From the NCBI GenBank assembly GCA_031401815.1, contig JANNRW010000254.1:1-10908 (forward strand): a stretch of 10,908 nucleotides of DNA, in the 5' to 3' direction. Shown piece by piece: positions 1 through 6,658 of this stretch. The notes under the pieces are model-generated. The model was given only the letters and a program-made list of their open reading frames with translations. It had not been told where the DNA came from and ran no database searches. This DNA is from JANNRW01 sp031401815 (GTDB lineage: Bacteria > Desulfobacterota > Desulfuromonadia > Geobacterales > DSM-12255). Numbering within the stretch: the first letter of the stretch is position 1; each line of letters opens with the position of its first letter. The position numbers and the translations under genes are program-made.

Positions 1-80
1 GTTGAGTCGTTGAGTAGTTGAGTCGTTGAGTAGTTGAGTCGTTGAGTAGTTGAGTAGTTGAGTCGTTGAGTTGTTGAGTG
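1..80. repeat. Octamer tandem repeat GTTGAGTN, 10 copies
   Basis: Ten back-to-back copies of the 8-mer GTTGAGTN fill these bases with no interruption. The eighth base varies in the order C, A, C, A, C, A, A, C, T, G, so the left part also reads as a 16-bp unit. The array is cut by the window edge and may be longer. Its last unit touches the purine-rich ribosome binding site of the next gene. The repeat contains stop codons in the frame of that gene (TGA at 59-61), so it is not translated as part of it. A change in copy number would alter promoter-to-gene spacing, not the reading frame. Confidence 0.95.
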
Positions 81-91
81 GGGAGTTTCGT

Positions 92-1429
92 ATGGATATC
101 ATTAATGCTGCAGACAGGGTTGAGCGGCTGCTGAAAATGCGCACTCTGGACGGTTACGAAATCATGACCGGTCATTCCCGCTCACTTTCCATTGAGGTAA
201 AGGAAGGGAAGGTTGATACCTTCAAGTCGGCAGAGCCTGTAGGAGTCAGTGTGCGACTTCTAAAGGGTGGGGGGATGGGGTTTTCGTTTTCTTCCAGTCT
301 GGATGATGCTGATCTGGAGAAGATGATTGATGGCGCTGCCATCGGGGCAGAGACCCAGAGTCCGGAGCCGTGTGCAGCACTGCCTGGCGCAGCCGCTTAT
401 GTGAATATGCCTGAACTTTTTGACCCCCGGCTGGCGGCTGTCGAGATTTCGGCAAAAACAGGCAGGGCGCTGGAGTTGGAGAGGCTGACCCTTGCAGAGG
501 ACAGCCGGATTGAGCGAGTCCGCAAGGCTACTTATGGGGAAACCGTTTATTCGGTTCACCTGAGAAACTCAAGCGGCGTTTATGGCAGCTACTCCGGCAG
601 TTCTGTGTCCAGTTCGGTTGCAGCTCTGGCAGTCAGTGGCAATGATTCGCAGATGGGGTGGGATTTCGATTTCAGCAGCCGCTATGATGCCATCGACATA
701 CCCAAAGTTGCCCGGCTGGCGGCAGCCAAAGCTGTCGGCATGCTCGGGGCGCGCACGATTCCGTCCATGCAGGCACCGGTAGTGCTTGAAAATCATGTTG
801 CAGCGGAATTTCTCGAACTTCTTGCGCCATCTTTCAGTGCAGAGAGCCTGTTCAAGGGGAAATCACTGCTTAAAGAGAGGGTTGGTCAACCGGTTTTTTC
901 ACCAGCTCTCCGGATAAGGGATGACGGCACCCTGCCAGGCGGAATGGCGACTTCTCCTTTTGACGGCGAAGGGGTACCTCATCAGAATACAGTACTGGTT
1001 GAAGCAGGGGTCTTGCAGTGTTATCTGTTCGATACTCTTTATGCCCGGAAAATGAGTGCTGTTTCCACCGGCAATTCGGTGCGCGGAGGTGTCAAGGGGC
1101 TCCCGCATCTAGGTCTTGGCAACTGTTTCATAGAGAATGGCTCCACCCCTTTTACCTCTCTTCTTGCCGGAATTTCAAAAGGGCTGCTGATTACATCTCT
1201 TATCGGCATGCATACGGCAAATCCGGTTTCAGGTGATTTTTCAGTAGGGGCAGGCGGGTTTCTCATTGAAAATGGAGTGGTAACTGTTCCTGTCAAAGGG
1301 ATTGCTATCTCCGGAAATGTTCTGGAGCTGTTCAGAAATGTAGAGCTGGTTGGTAACGATCTCCGTTTTTACAGCCAGGTTGGCTCACCTGCATTGAAGA
1401 TAAGTGCGCTTGATATCAGCGGAACATAA
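92..1429 (+). CDS. TldE/PmbA-like protein of the TldD/PmbA metalloprotease family
   Basis: The 445-residue product matches the PmbA/TldE side of the TldD/TldE family, whose paired subunits form a cytoplasmic protease that trims peptides (microcin B17 maturation and CcdA degradation in E. coli). Visible family features are the N-terminal strand around VKEGKVDTF (residues 36-44), a central SSGVYGSYSGSS segment (160-171), and the C-terminal block HTANPVSGDFSVGAGG (374-389) followed by FLIENG. There is no HExxxH zinc motif, as expected for the non-catalytic TldE partner rather than TldD. I chose ATG 92 because GGGGAG lies about 6 bases upstream; a TTG at 71 in the same frame would start inside the tandem repeat. 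The stop is 3 bp from the next start, so the two genes are probably co-transcribed. No TldD is visible in the window. Family assignment is firm; the substrate is unknown. Confidence 0.88.
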   Translation: MDIINAADRVERLLKMRTLDGYEIMTGHSRSLSIEVKEGKVDTFKSAEPVGVSVRLLKGGGMGFSFSSSLDDADLEKMIDGAAIGAETQSPEPCAALPGAAAYVNMPELFDPRLAAVEISAKTGRALELERLTLAEDSRIERVRKATYGETVYSVHLRNSSGVYGSYSGSSVSSSVAALAVSGNDSQMGWDFDFSSRYDAIDIPKVARLAAAKAVGMLGARTIPSMQAPVVLENHVAAEFLELLAPSFSAESLFKGKSLLKERVGQPVFSPALRIRDDGTLPGGMATSPFDGEGVPHQNTVLVEAGVLQCYLFDTLYARKMSAVSTGNSVRGGVKGLPHLGLGNCFIENGSTPFTSLLAGISKGLLITSLIGMHTANPVSGDFSVGAGGFLIENGVVTVPVKGIAISGNVLELFRNVELVGNDLRFYSQVGSPALKISALDISGT

Positions 1430-1432
1430 TTC

Positions 1433-2425
1433 ATGTTTGATGTGACAGGCAGGAAACTTATCGATATGCATTGCCATACGGCCGGTTTGGGAGCCGGGGG
1501 GAGCGGTTGTTTCCTCTCGCCTGCAATGAGGCGCAACTGGAGGATCGGATTTTACTTCAGAGCTTTCGGTGTTACCGAAGCCGGGCTTGATCTGCATGGT
1601 GACGAACTGGTTCTCCGGAGACTCTCAGAGAGGCTGGCCAGCTCGACCAGTATCCAGGCGGCTGTGGTACTTGCCATGGATGGGGTGGTGGACAGCAGGG
1701 GAGAAATGGATTATGGGCATACAGAGATTTATGTTCCGAATCAATTTCTTGCAGAGCAGTGCAGGAAGCATTCAAATCTGCTTTTCGGTGCCAGTGTAAA
1801 CCCTCTGCGCAGTGATGCCCTTGATCGCCTTGATGCAGTTGTTGCAGATGGTGCGGTACTGATGAAGTGGCTTCCATCGATTCAGGGGACAGATCCGGCA
1901 GACCGGAGGCTGGTTCCATTCTACAGAAAGCTGGCAGAGCTCGGTCTGCCACTCCTTACGCATACAGGCACAGAAGCCTCATTTACCAGAGCTGACAATG
2001 CTCTTGCCGACCCGATCCGTCTCAGGCTCCCTCTGGAAGAGGGGGTGACGGTCATTGCTGCTCACTCCGGCTGTTACGGCAGTAATGAAGGTGAGCATAA
2101 CCTGACCCGCATACTTCCTCTTTTTGCCGAATTTCCAAATCTTTATGCCGACATCTCCGGTTTGACACTGGCGCTCAGGCCAGGCAATCTCAAGAGGCTT
2201 TTGCAGTACCGTGAACTTCACGAAAGATTTCTTTACGGTTCCGACATGCCGCTTCCTGAAACAGGGGCATGCTCCCCCTGGTTGCAGCTCTTTTCTCTCG
2301 GACTTTCCGAAGTGCTTCGACTCTCTGCCATCAAAAACCCCTGGGATCGGGATGTCTCCATGAATCTGGCTCTCGGGATGCCGGAGCATATACTCTTTAA
2401 GGCAGCTTCAGTACTTAGGGTCTGA
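1433..2425 (+). CDS. TIM-barrel metal-dependent hydrolase, amidohydrolase superfamily
   Basis: The 330-residue product has the metal-ligand pattern of amidohydrolase-superfamily TIM barrels in order: HxH in DMHCH (H13, H15), a lysine in MKWLPS (K145), histidines in LLTHTGTE (H177) and IAAHSGC (H211), and the aspartate of YGSDMP (D271). This suggests hydrolysis or decarboxylation of a small carboxyl- or amide-containing substrate in the cytoplasm; the substrate cannot be named from the sequence. ATG 1433 begins 3 bp after the TldE-like stop, with no strong ribosome binding site, which fits translational coupling. The next ATG (1466) would remove the strand carrying the HxH motif. The last two codons (Arg, Val) and the TGA stop lie inside the left arm of the 181-bp palindrome at 2417-2597, so the original C-terminus may have been different. 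Confidence 0.85.
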   Translation: MFDVTGRKLIDMHCHTAGLGAGGSGCFLSPAMRRNWRIGFYFRAFGVTEAGLDLHGDELVLRRLSERLASSTSIQAAVVLAMDGVVDSRGEMDYGHTEIYVPNQFLAEQCRKHSNLLFGASVNPLRSDALDRLDAVVADGAVLMKWLPSIQGTDPADRRLVPFYRKLAELGLPLLTHTGTEASFTRADNALADPIRLRLPLEEGVTVIAAHSGCYGSNEGEHNLTRILPLFAEFPNLYADISGLTLALRPGNLKRLLQYRELHERFLYGSDMPLPETGACSPWLQLFSLGLSEVLRLSAIKNPWDRDVSMNLALGMPEHILFKAASVLRV

Positions 2426-2597
2426 CAGGAAATAACTGTTACATCTCGCATCTCATCTTCAGGTCATCTTTGACCGGTCTTCAATCGCCAAATCCTCAGC
2501 GTAGCCATGCTACGCCTCCGGTTTTGCTCAATCAGCCCGGCCAAATCTGACCCAAATCTGAGCGCTATTTTGTTACACTTATTTCCTGACAGACCCT
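2417..2597. repeat. 181-bp imperfect palindrome between convergent genes (MITE-like or bidirectional terminator-like)
   Basis: The whole segment is a gap-free inverted repeat: two 89-base arms around the three-base centre CAT at 2506-2508. The outer 27 bases (2417-2443 against 2571-2597) match at 24 positions; the innermost seven (GCGTAGC/GCTACGC, 2499-2505 and 2509-2515) match perfectly; the middle pairs at roughly half of its positions. The left arm holds a nested hairpin GGTCA-TCTT-TGACC (2462-2475), and the right arm holds CCAAATCTGA twice (2541-2550, 2552-2561). No open reading frame of note is inside. It fills the gap between two convergent genes and overlaps the stop of the left one. 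Strong terminal repeats suggest a miniature inverted-repeat element; a folded RNA acting as terminator for both strands is the alternative. No clear target duplication is visible. Confidence 0.85.
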
Positions 2598-2601
2598 TAA
2601 A

Positions 2602-3075
2602 TTACAATGAACTTCCGGCCGCTCTTTCCATCTTAAGAAGCCTCTTCTTTAACTCCAGACCGCCTCGATAACCAGTGAGCTTTCCGTTTGAACCGATAAT
2701 TCTGTGGCACGGGATAAACAGGGGGATGGGATTCCTGTTGCAAGCAAGCCCGACCGCGCGGACAGCTTTCGGGTTTCCTGCGGCAACTGCGAGTTCTTTA
2801 TAGCTGGCCGTTGTACCGTATGAAACCTCACAGAGAAGCTTCCAGATATTTCGCATGAAATCAGTGCCGTGCGGAGCCAGTGGCAAGGCAAATTTTTGCA
2901 GGTTGCCGGAAAGCCAGGCTTCCAGTTGTCTGAAAGCCTCCCTTATAATGGGTGTTTCACTGATTTCAAAATCCTGAGGGAAGATGTCAGTTTCAAAAAA
3001 GAGATTTGTTATGCTGTTGCTCTCTTCAGCAATCCCGATCTTTCCGATGGTTGTCTGCTGAAAATACAAATTCAT
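2602..3075 (-). CDS. ogt: Methylated-DNA--[protein]-cysteine S-methyltransferase (O6-alkylguanine repair)
   Basis: This 157-residue protein transfers alkyl groups from O6-alkylguanine in DNA to its own cysteine, a one-shot direct repair. The active-site motif is IPCHRI with C123. The family helix-turn-helix is seen as TDFMRNIWKLL then YGTTASYKELA (about 71-97), with the arginine finger in KAVRAVG (R106) and the asparagine hinge in CNRNP (N113). The tail GYRGGLELKKRLL is typical. An N-terminal Ogt-type domain of about 70 residues lacks the Ada regulatory part. I chose ATG 3075, where MNLYFQQTTIGKIGIAE matches the usual family start and a G-rich stretch lies about 9 bases upstream. A GTG at 3105 would add ten residues and overlap nrdJ by 10 bp. 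It follows nrdJ by 20 bp on the same strand, so both probably share a transcript. Confidence 0.93.
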   Translation of the reverse strand: MNLYFQQTTIGKIGIAEESNSITNLFFETDIFPQDFEISETPIIREAFRQLEAWLSGNLQKFALPLAPHGTDFMRNIWKLLCEVSYGTTASYKELAVAAGNPKAVRAVGLACNRNPIPLFIPCHRIIGSNGKLTGYRGGLELKKRLLKMERAAGSSL

Positions 3076-3095
3076 CTGACTTTGCCCCCACTTTG

Positions 3096-5330
3096 TCACG
3101 CGCACTCACTGTAGCCGCAGACATGACAGACCGAACAGCCCCCTTCATGTTCGACCGGGCCGCCGCACTCCGGACAGGCACCCCGCTCATGAGCTGATTT
3201 GTCAATCCCGGTGTCGTAACCGCTGGCATGCATATGAGCCTGAATCGCCTTTGCCACGGCATCAGCGCAGGAGAGAATCTTGTTGTCGCCAAAGCCGGCC
3301 GGGCAGTGGCAGGAGATGCCAAGGAGCTGCTTTATTACCTGCCGGGCCTGTACTCCGCTTCGCCATGCCAGGGAGACCATCCGCCCGATTGCTTCTGCCT
3401 GTGAAGCTGCGCAGCCTCCAGCTTTTCCCATGGTGGTAAAGAGTTCAAATAGACCCTGCTTGTCCTCATTGACGGTGATGTAAAGGGGGCCGCAGCCGGT
3501 CTGCATCTGATAAGTCCACCCCTTGAGCGCCTTGGGGCGCTCTCTTTTGAAAACATGCTTATCTTCAACATGCTGAACTGCAACCGCAACCTTCTCCTCT
3601 GACTTGCCGGTTGAAAGAACCTGTTCATCCCGGGAGCCATCGCGATAGATCGTTACCCCCTTGCACCCTGTCTGATAGGCCAGACGGTACACTTTTTCCA
3701 CATCTTCCATGGTGGCGGTGTTCGGAAAGTTGACTGTTTTTGAGACAGCATTGTCTGTATGGAGTTGGAAGGCTGCCTGCATGGCAATATGGTTTTCAGG
3801 GGATATATCGTGCGCCGTTACAAAAACATCGCGCAGATCAGATGGTACAGTATCGATGTCATGCACGGTGCCGTGCTCGGCGATCTGCTCCATAAGCTCT
3901 GCTGAGAAGAATCCGCGCTCTTTGGCAATCTTTTCGAAAACCGGGTTGACTTCCACAAGCTTGGTGCCGTCCATGACGTTTTTGACAAAAGAGACAGCAA
4001 AGAGCGGTTCAACTCCGGATGAGGCGTTGGCGATTATTGAAATGGTTCCGGTTGGCGCTATGGTTGTGACAGTTGCGTTCCTGATCGGGGCAAGTCCCGG
4101 CTTGTCGTAGACAGAGCCCTTGAAGTTCGGGAATGCTCCGCGTGTCACTGCAAGATTACGGGAGGCTGCATGGCCTTCATCATTGATGAATTTCATGACC
4201 TTTTCACCCAGAGCTATTGCTTCCGGAGAGTTGTAGGGGATGCCGAGAAGGATCAGCATGTCTGCCCACCCCATAACACCAAGGCCGATTTTACGGTTGG
4301 CGCGGGTCATCTTGTCAATCTGCTCCAGGGGGTAGTTATTCACCTCTATGACATTGTCAAGAAAGTGTACTGCCAGCTTGATGACCTCTTTAAGCCTGTG
4401 CCAGTCGACATCTCCGCTTTTGAGCATTTTCCCGAGATTTATAGAGCCGAGATTGCATGATTCGTAAGGGAGCAGCGGCTGCTCTCCGCACGGATTGGTT
4501 GACTCTATCTCTCCAATGAGAGGGGTAGGGTTGTCCCTATTCAGGCGGTCAAGGAAAATGATTCCGGGCTCACCGTTTTCCCAGGCCTGATTGACGATCC
4601 TGTGAAAAACCTTGCGAGCATTTAAAGAGCCGGAAACTACCTTGTCTCTGGGGTTTATCAGGTCATAGTCCAGATCTTTTTCAACAGCCTCCATGAACTT
4701 TTCAGTAATACCTACCGATATGTTGAAGTTGTTGAGATGTTTCTGATCTGCCTTGCACATGATGAAATCCATGATGTTGGGGTGATCGACACGGAGAATC
4801 CCCATGTTTGCCCCTCGCCTGGTACCACCCTGCTTGATGGTTTCGGTCGCTACGTCGAAAACACGCATGAATGAGAGGGGCCCGCTCGATATCCCTGTGG
4901 TTGACATGACAACATCATTGGCCGGACGCAGTCTTGAAAATGAGAACCCTGTCCCCCCGCCTGACTTGTGTATAAGAGCAGTAAATTTTACGGCGTCAAA
5001 TATCTCCTCCATCGAATCTCCGACCGGAAGAACAAAGCAGGCGGAGAGTTGCCCCAGATCGCGACCCGCATTCATCAGGGTAGGGGAGTTGGGGAGAAAT
5101 TCCAGATTTGCCATCATGTTGTAGAATTTGCCCGTAAGGTCATTGGTATCTGCTTTGGAGTCAAGCAGAGCATCAGCAGATGCTATGGTTGCAGCAACGC
5201 GAAGAAACAGGTCAGTTGGAGTCTCCAGTGGCTTTCCTGTCAGATCCCTTTTCAGGTACCGTTTTTCAAGAACAGTTATGGCATTTTTTGAGAGGGAAGG
5301 GGTCGGAAGAGGTTGTGATTTTGTGGCCAT
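3096..5330 (-). CDS. nrdJ: Adenosylcobalamin-dependent (class II) ribonucleotide reductase
   Basis: The 744-residue enzyme reduces ribonucleotides to deoxyribonucleotides using a radical generated from vitamin B12 coenzyme, and so works with or without oxygen. Key residues are visible: C98 in LSACFVLPV (redox pair), N279, C281 and E283 in the STNPCGEQPL block (radical cysteine site), C292 in ESCNLGSINL (second redox cysteine), and the phosphate-binding APTGTISI (425-432). The N-terminal segment with NAITVLEKRYL and a C-terminal TSCPD-like region (about 600-690) follow the family order. The end carries six cysteines (C719, C722, C732, C735, C738, C743), arranged as a probable zinc-binding pair set plus a terminal CxxxxC that could pass electrons to the active site. 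ATG 5330 has AAGGAG 9 bases upstream. A predicted promoter and two NrdR-type sites lie just upstream. The methyltransferase gene follows on the same strand. Confidence 0.97.
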   Translation of the reverse strand: MATKSQPLPTPSLSKNAITVLEKRYLKRDLTGKPLETPTDLFLRVAATIASADALLDSKADTNDLTGKFYNMMANLEFLPNSPTLMNAGRDLGQLSACFVLPVGDSMEEIFDAVKFTALIHKSGGGTGFSFSRLRPANDVVMSTTGISSGPLSFMRVFDVATETIKQGGTRRGANMGILRVDHPNIMDFIMCKADQKHLNNFNISVGITEKFMEAVEKDLDYDLINPRDKVVSGSLNARKVFHRIVNQAWENGEPGIIFLDRLNRDNPTPLIGEIESTNPCGEQPLLPYESCNLGSINLGKMLKSGDVDWHRLKEVIKLAVHFLDNVIEVNNYPLEQIDKMTRANRKIGLGVMGWADMLILLGIPYNSPEAIALGEKVMKFINDEGHAASRNLAVTRGAFPNFKGSVYDKPGLAPIRNATVTTIAPTGTISIIANASSGVEPLFAVSFVKNVMDGTKLVEVNPVFEKIAKERGFFSAELMEQIAEHGTVHDIDTVPSDLRDVFVTAHDISPENHIAMQAAFQLHTDNAVSKTVNFPNTATMEDVEKVYRLAYQTGCKGVTIYRDGSRDEQVLSTGKSEEKVAVAVQHVEDKHVFKRERPKALKGWTYQMQTGCGPLYITVNEDKQGLFELFTTMGKAGGCAASQAEAIGRMVSLAWRSGVQARQVIKQLLGISCHCPAGFGDNKILSCADAVAKAIQAHMHASGYDTGIDKSAHERGACPECGGPVEHEGGCSVCHVCGYSECA

Positions 5331-5337
5331 TTTGAGT

Positions 5338-5345
5338 GACTCCTT
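5338..5345 (-). promoter_or_regulatory. Ribosome binding site of nrdJ
   Basis: Read on the minus strand this is AAGGAGTC, with GGAG placed about 9 bases before ATG 5330. It is among the strongest Shine-Dalgarno matches in the window and fixes the nrdJ start. Confidence 0.85.
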
Positions 5346-5368
5346 TGAAAGATGTTTTCAGGGCATTT

Positions 5369-5384
5369 ATCCTATATTTTGTGG
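5369..5384. promoter_or_regulatory. NrdR box 1 (proximal to nrdJ)
   Basis: The plus-strand 16-mer ATCCTATATTTTGTGG matches the NrdR-box pattern ACACwATATwTwGTGT at about 12 of 16 positions, including the AT-rich core and the GTG half. It ends 39 bases upstream of the nrdJ start codon, downstream of the predicted -10. NrdR is the ATP/dATP-sensing repressor of ribonucleotide reductase genes in many bacteria and binds paired sites. Confidence 0.7.
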
Positions 5385-5395
5385 AGCGAGGCAAA

Positions 5396-5423
5396 ATTAA
5401 CCACAATATATATGGTGTGTCAA
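5396..5423 (-). promoter_or_regulatory. Predicted sigma-70 promoter of nrdJ
   Basis: On the minus strand a perfect -35 TTGACA (5423-5418) is followed, 16 bases on, by GTTAAT (5401-5396), or 17 bases on by TTAATT, as a weak -10. Transcription would start near 5388-5390, leaving a leader of about 60 bases before ATG 5330. NrdR box 2 lies almost entirely in the spacer, so a bound repressor would block polymerase. The -10 is only a 3-4 of 6 match, so its exact position is uncertain. Confidence 0.6.
5401..5416. promoter_or_regulatory. NrdR box 2 (inside the nrdJ promoter)
   Basis: The 16-mer CCACAATATATATGGT fits the NrdR-box pattern at about 13 of 16 positions, including CACAATATAT. It is separated from box 1 by exactly 16 bases, giving 32 bp centre to centre, about three DNA turns. 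That is the spacing known for cooperative NrdR pairs. Its location between the -35 and -10 elements fits repression. Confidence 0.72.
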
Positions 5424-5482
5424 GCAATTTCAGATTAAAATCCTAACCTCTTGAATAGACGTAATTTTGGTCGCAGAGCAGT

Positions 5483-5524
5483 AATCAGAAGTCAGTAGTC
5501 AGGAGTCAGCGGTCAGTAGTCAGA
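5483..5524. repeat. Heptamer tandem repeat AGTCAGN, 6 units
   Basis: Six 7-bp units follow one another: AATCAGA (degenerate), AGTCAGT, AGTCAGG, AGTCAGC, GGTCAGT, AGTCAGA. The array ends 21 bases before the GTG start of the diguanylate cyclase gene and lies in the divergent nrdJ/cyclase intergenic region. It resembles the repeat at 1-80 in design, with a short unit, one variable base and a place just upstream of a gene, but the unit length and sequence differ. No clear plus-strand promoter was found between the NrdR sites and this repeat. Confidence 0.9.
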
Positions 5525-5545
5525 GATTTACAAAGCAGAAGAAGT

Positions 5546-6646
5546 GTGATAATTAATTCTATCATGCAAAATTCAAACATAGATAAAATCATGAATTGCT
5601 CTGACTGCGATAATGAGACTCTGCACAAGCAGATAGAGGCGCTCAGGGATCTGATCGAAGTTGCGAAAACTGTCGTATCTACGCTCGATCTTGATACCCT
5701 TTTGCAGGCAATAATGGTTAGTGCCATGCAGTACGCAGAGACCCCGGCCGGGAGCGTAGCACTATATGACAGCAAGAAAAAAGAGCTTTCGCTGCATGCG
5801 CACAGCGGTCTCTCAACTGAATTCATAAGGGTTAACAGATGGACGGTAACTTCCGGCGGGCTTACCGAGAAGATACTGGATTCCGGAGAGATCTTCATAG
5901 TCGGTGACACGCAGAAGACCCCGTTTTTCAACAATCCGGTGGCAGTAAAAGAGGGTATCAGGGCGCTTATCTGCATCCCTCTTGTCTTTCACGAAGAGAT
6001 TGTCGGGGTGCTCTATCTTGATGACTTCATACCCAGAGACTTTGAACGTGGCAAGCTGGAACTCCTCTCTATCCTCGCCTCTTTTGCCGCTCTGGCTATT
6101 CATAATGCAAGGCTTCACAATAAAACCAAGTTGATGGCCATCACCGATTTTTTAACCGGTCTTTACAATCACAGATATTTTCAGCAGATATTCAATCAGG
6201 AGCTGGGGAGAGCGAAGCGTTACCAGAAGCTCATGTCACTTATCATGCTTGATGTTGATGATTTCAAGATGTTCAATGACCGGTTCGGGCATGCTGTTGG
6301 GGACAAGGTTTTAGTGGCAATCGGCGAAATAATTGGCAAATCACTCCGCAAGGTGGATTTTGCATTCAGATATGGAGGAGAGGAGTTTGTATTGATTCTT
6401 CCCGAAACATCGCTGGAGCATGCCATTATGGCCGCTGACCGCCTTCGCGAAAGGATTGCCTCCGAGACCGAAAATGCCGTGCCGGAAGCTGCAGGCAGGG
6501 CTATTACTGTAAGTGTCGGCGTTGCCTGCTTCCCTGAGGACGGCACCAGTCGGGAGTCTCTTTTTACCTTGATGGACAGCTTTCTCTACAATGCAAAAGC
6601 TATGGGGAAAAACCGCGTTTGTCATTCCAGAGCTTCTATTTCCTGA
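5546..6646 (+). CDS. GAF-GGDEF diguanylate cyclase
   Basis: The 366-residue protein has a predicted helix (about 22-40), a GAF sensor domain (about 40-190, with EGIRALICIPLVFHEEIVGVLYLDD near its end) and a GGDEF domain (about 198-360). The catalytic signature is GGEEF (277-281), with the metal-binding aspartate region LDVDDF (235-240) and the entry motif ITDFLTGLYNHRYF. An RxxD product-inhibition site (R268, D271) lies five residues before GGEEF. It should therefore be an active, feedback-controlled producer of the second messenger cyclic di-GMP, tuned by an unknown GAF ligand. No membrane segment is seen, so it is cytoplasmic. The start is the GTG at 5546, preceded by AGAAGAAG; ATG 5564 and ATG 5591 lack ribosome binding sites. 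The next gene begins 12 bases after the stop in the same frame, which suggests one transcript. Confidence 0.93.
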   Translation: MIINSIMQNSNIDKIMNCSDCDNETLHKQIEALRDLIEVAKTVVSTLDLDTLLQAIMVSAMQYAETPAGSVALYDSKKKELSLHAHSGLSTEFIRVNRWTVTSGGLTEKILDSGEIFIVGDTQKTPFFNNPVAVKEGIRALICIPLVFHEEIVGVLYLDDFIPRDFERGKLELLSILASFAALAIHNARLHNKTKLMAITDFLTGLYNHRYFQQIFNQELGRAKRYQKLMSLIMLDVDDFKMFNDRFGHAVGDKVLVAIGEIIGKSLRKVDFAFRYGGEEFVLILPETSLEHAIMAADRLRERIASETENAVPEAAGRAITVSVGVACFPEDGTSRESLFTLMDSFLYNAKAMGKNRVCHSRASIS

Positions 6647-6658
6647 AATATAAACGGG

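Noticed and set aside
1..80. CRISPR-like array
   Set aside because: Units are 8 bp and directly adjacent with no spacers.
71..91. TTG start at 71 for the TldE-like gene
   Set aside because: It lies inside the last repeat units and has no ribosome binding site; ATG 92 has GGGGAG at good distance.
3076..3105. GTG 3105 start of the methyltransferase
   Set aside because: It adds ten residues outside the family alignment start and overlaps nrdJ; ATG 3075 begins where the family usually begins.
3251..5291. Plus-strand open frames across the reductase gene
   Set aside because: They are antisense shadows of nrdJ with no family resemblance or ribosome binding sites.
5331..5460. Cobalamin riboswitch upstream of the B12-dependent reductase
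   Set aside because: The leader is only about 60 bases after the predicted promoter and shows no B12-box core; the NrdR sites explain the region better.
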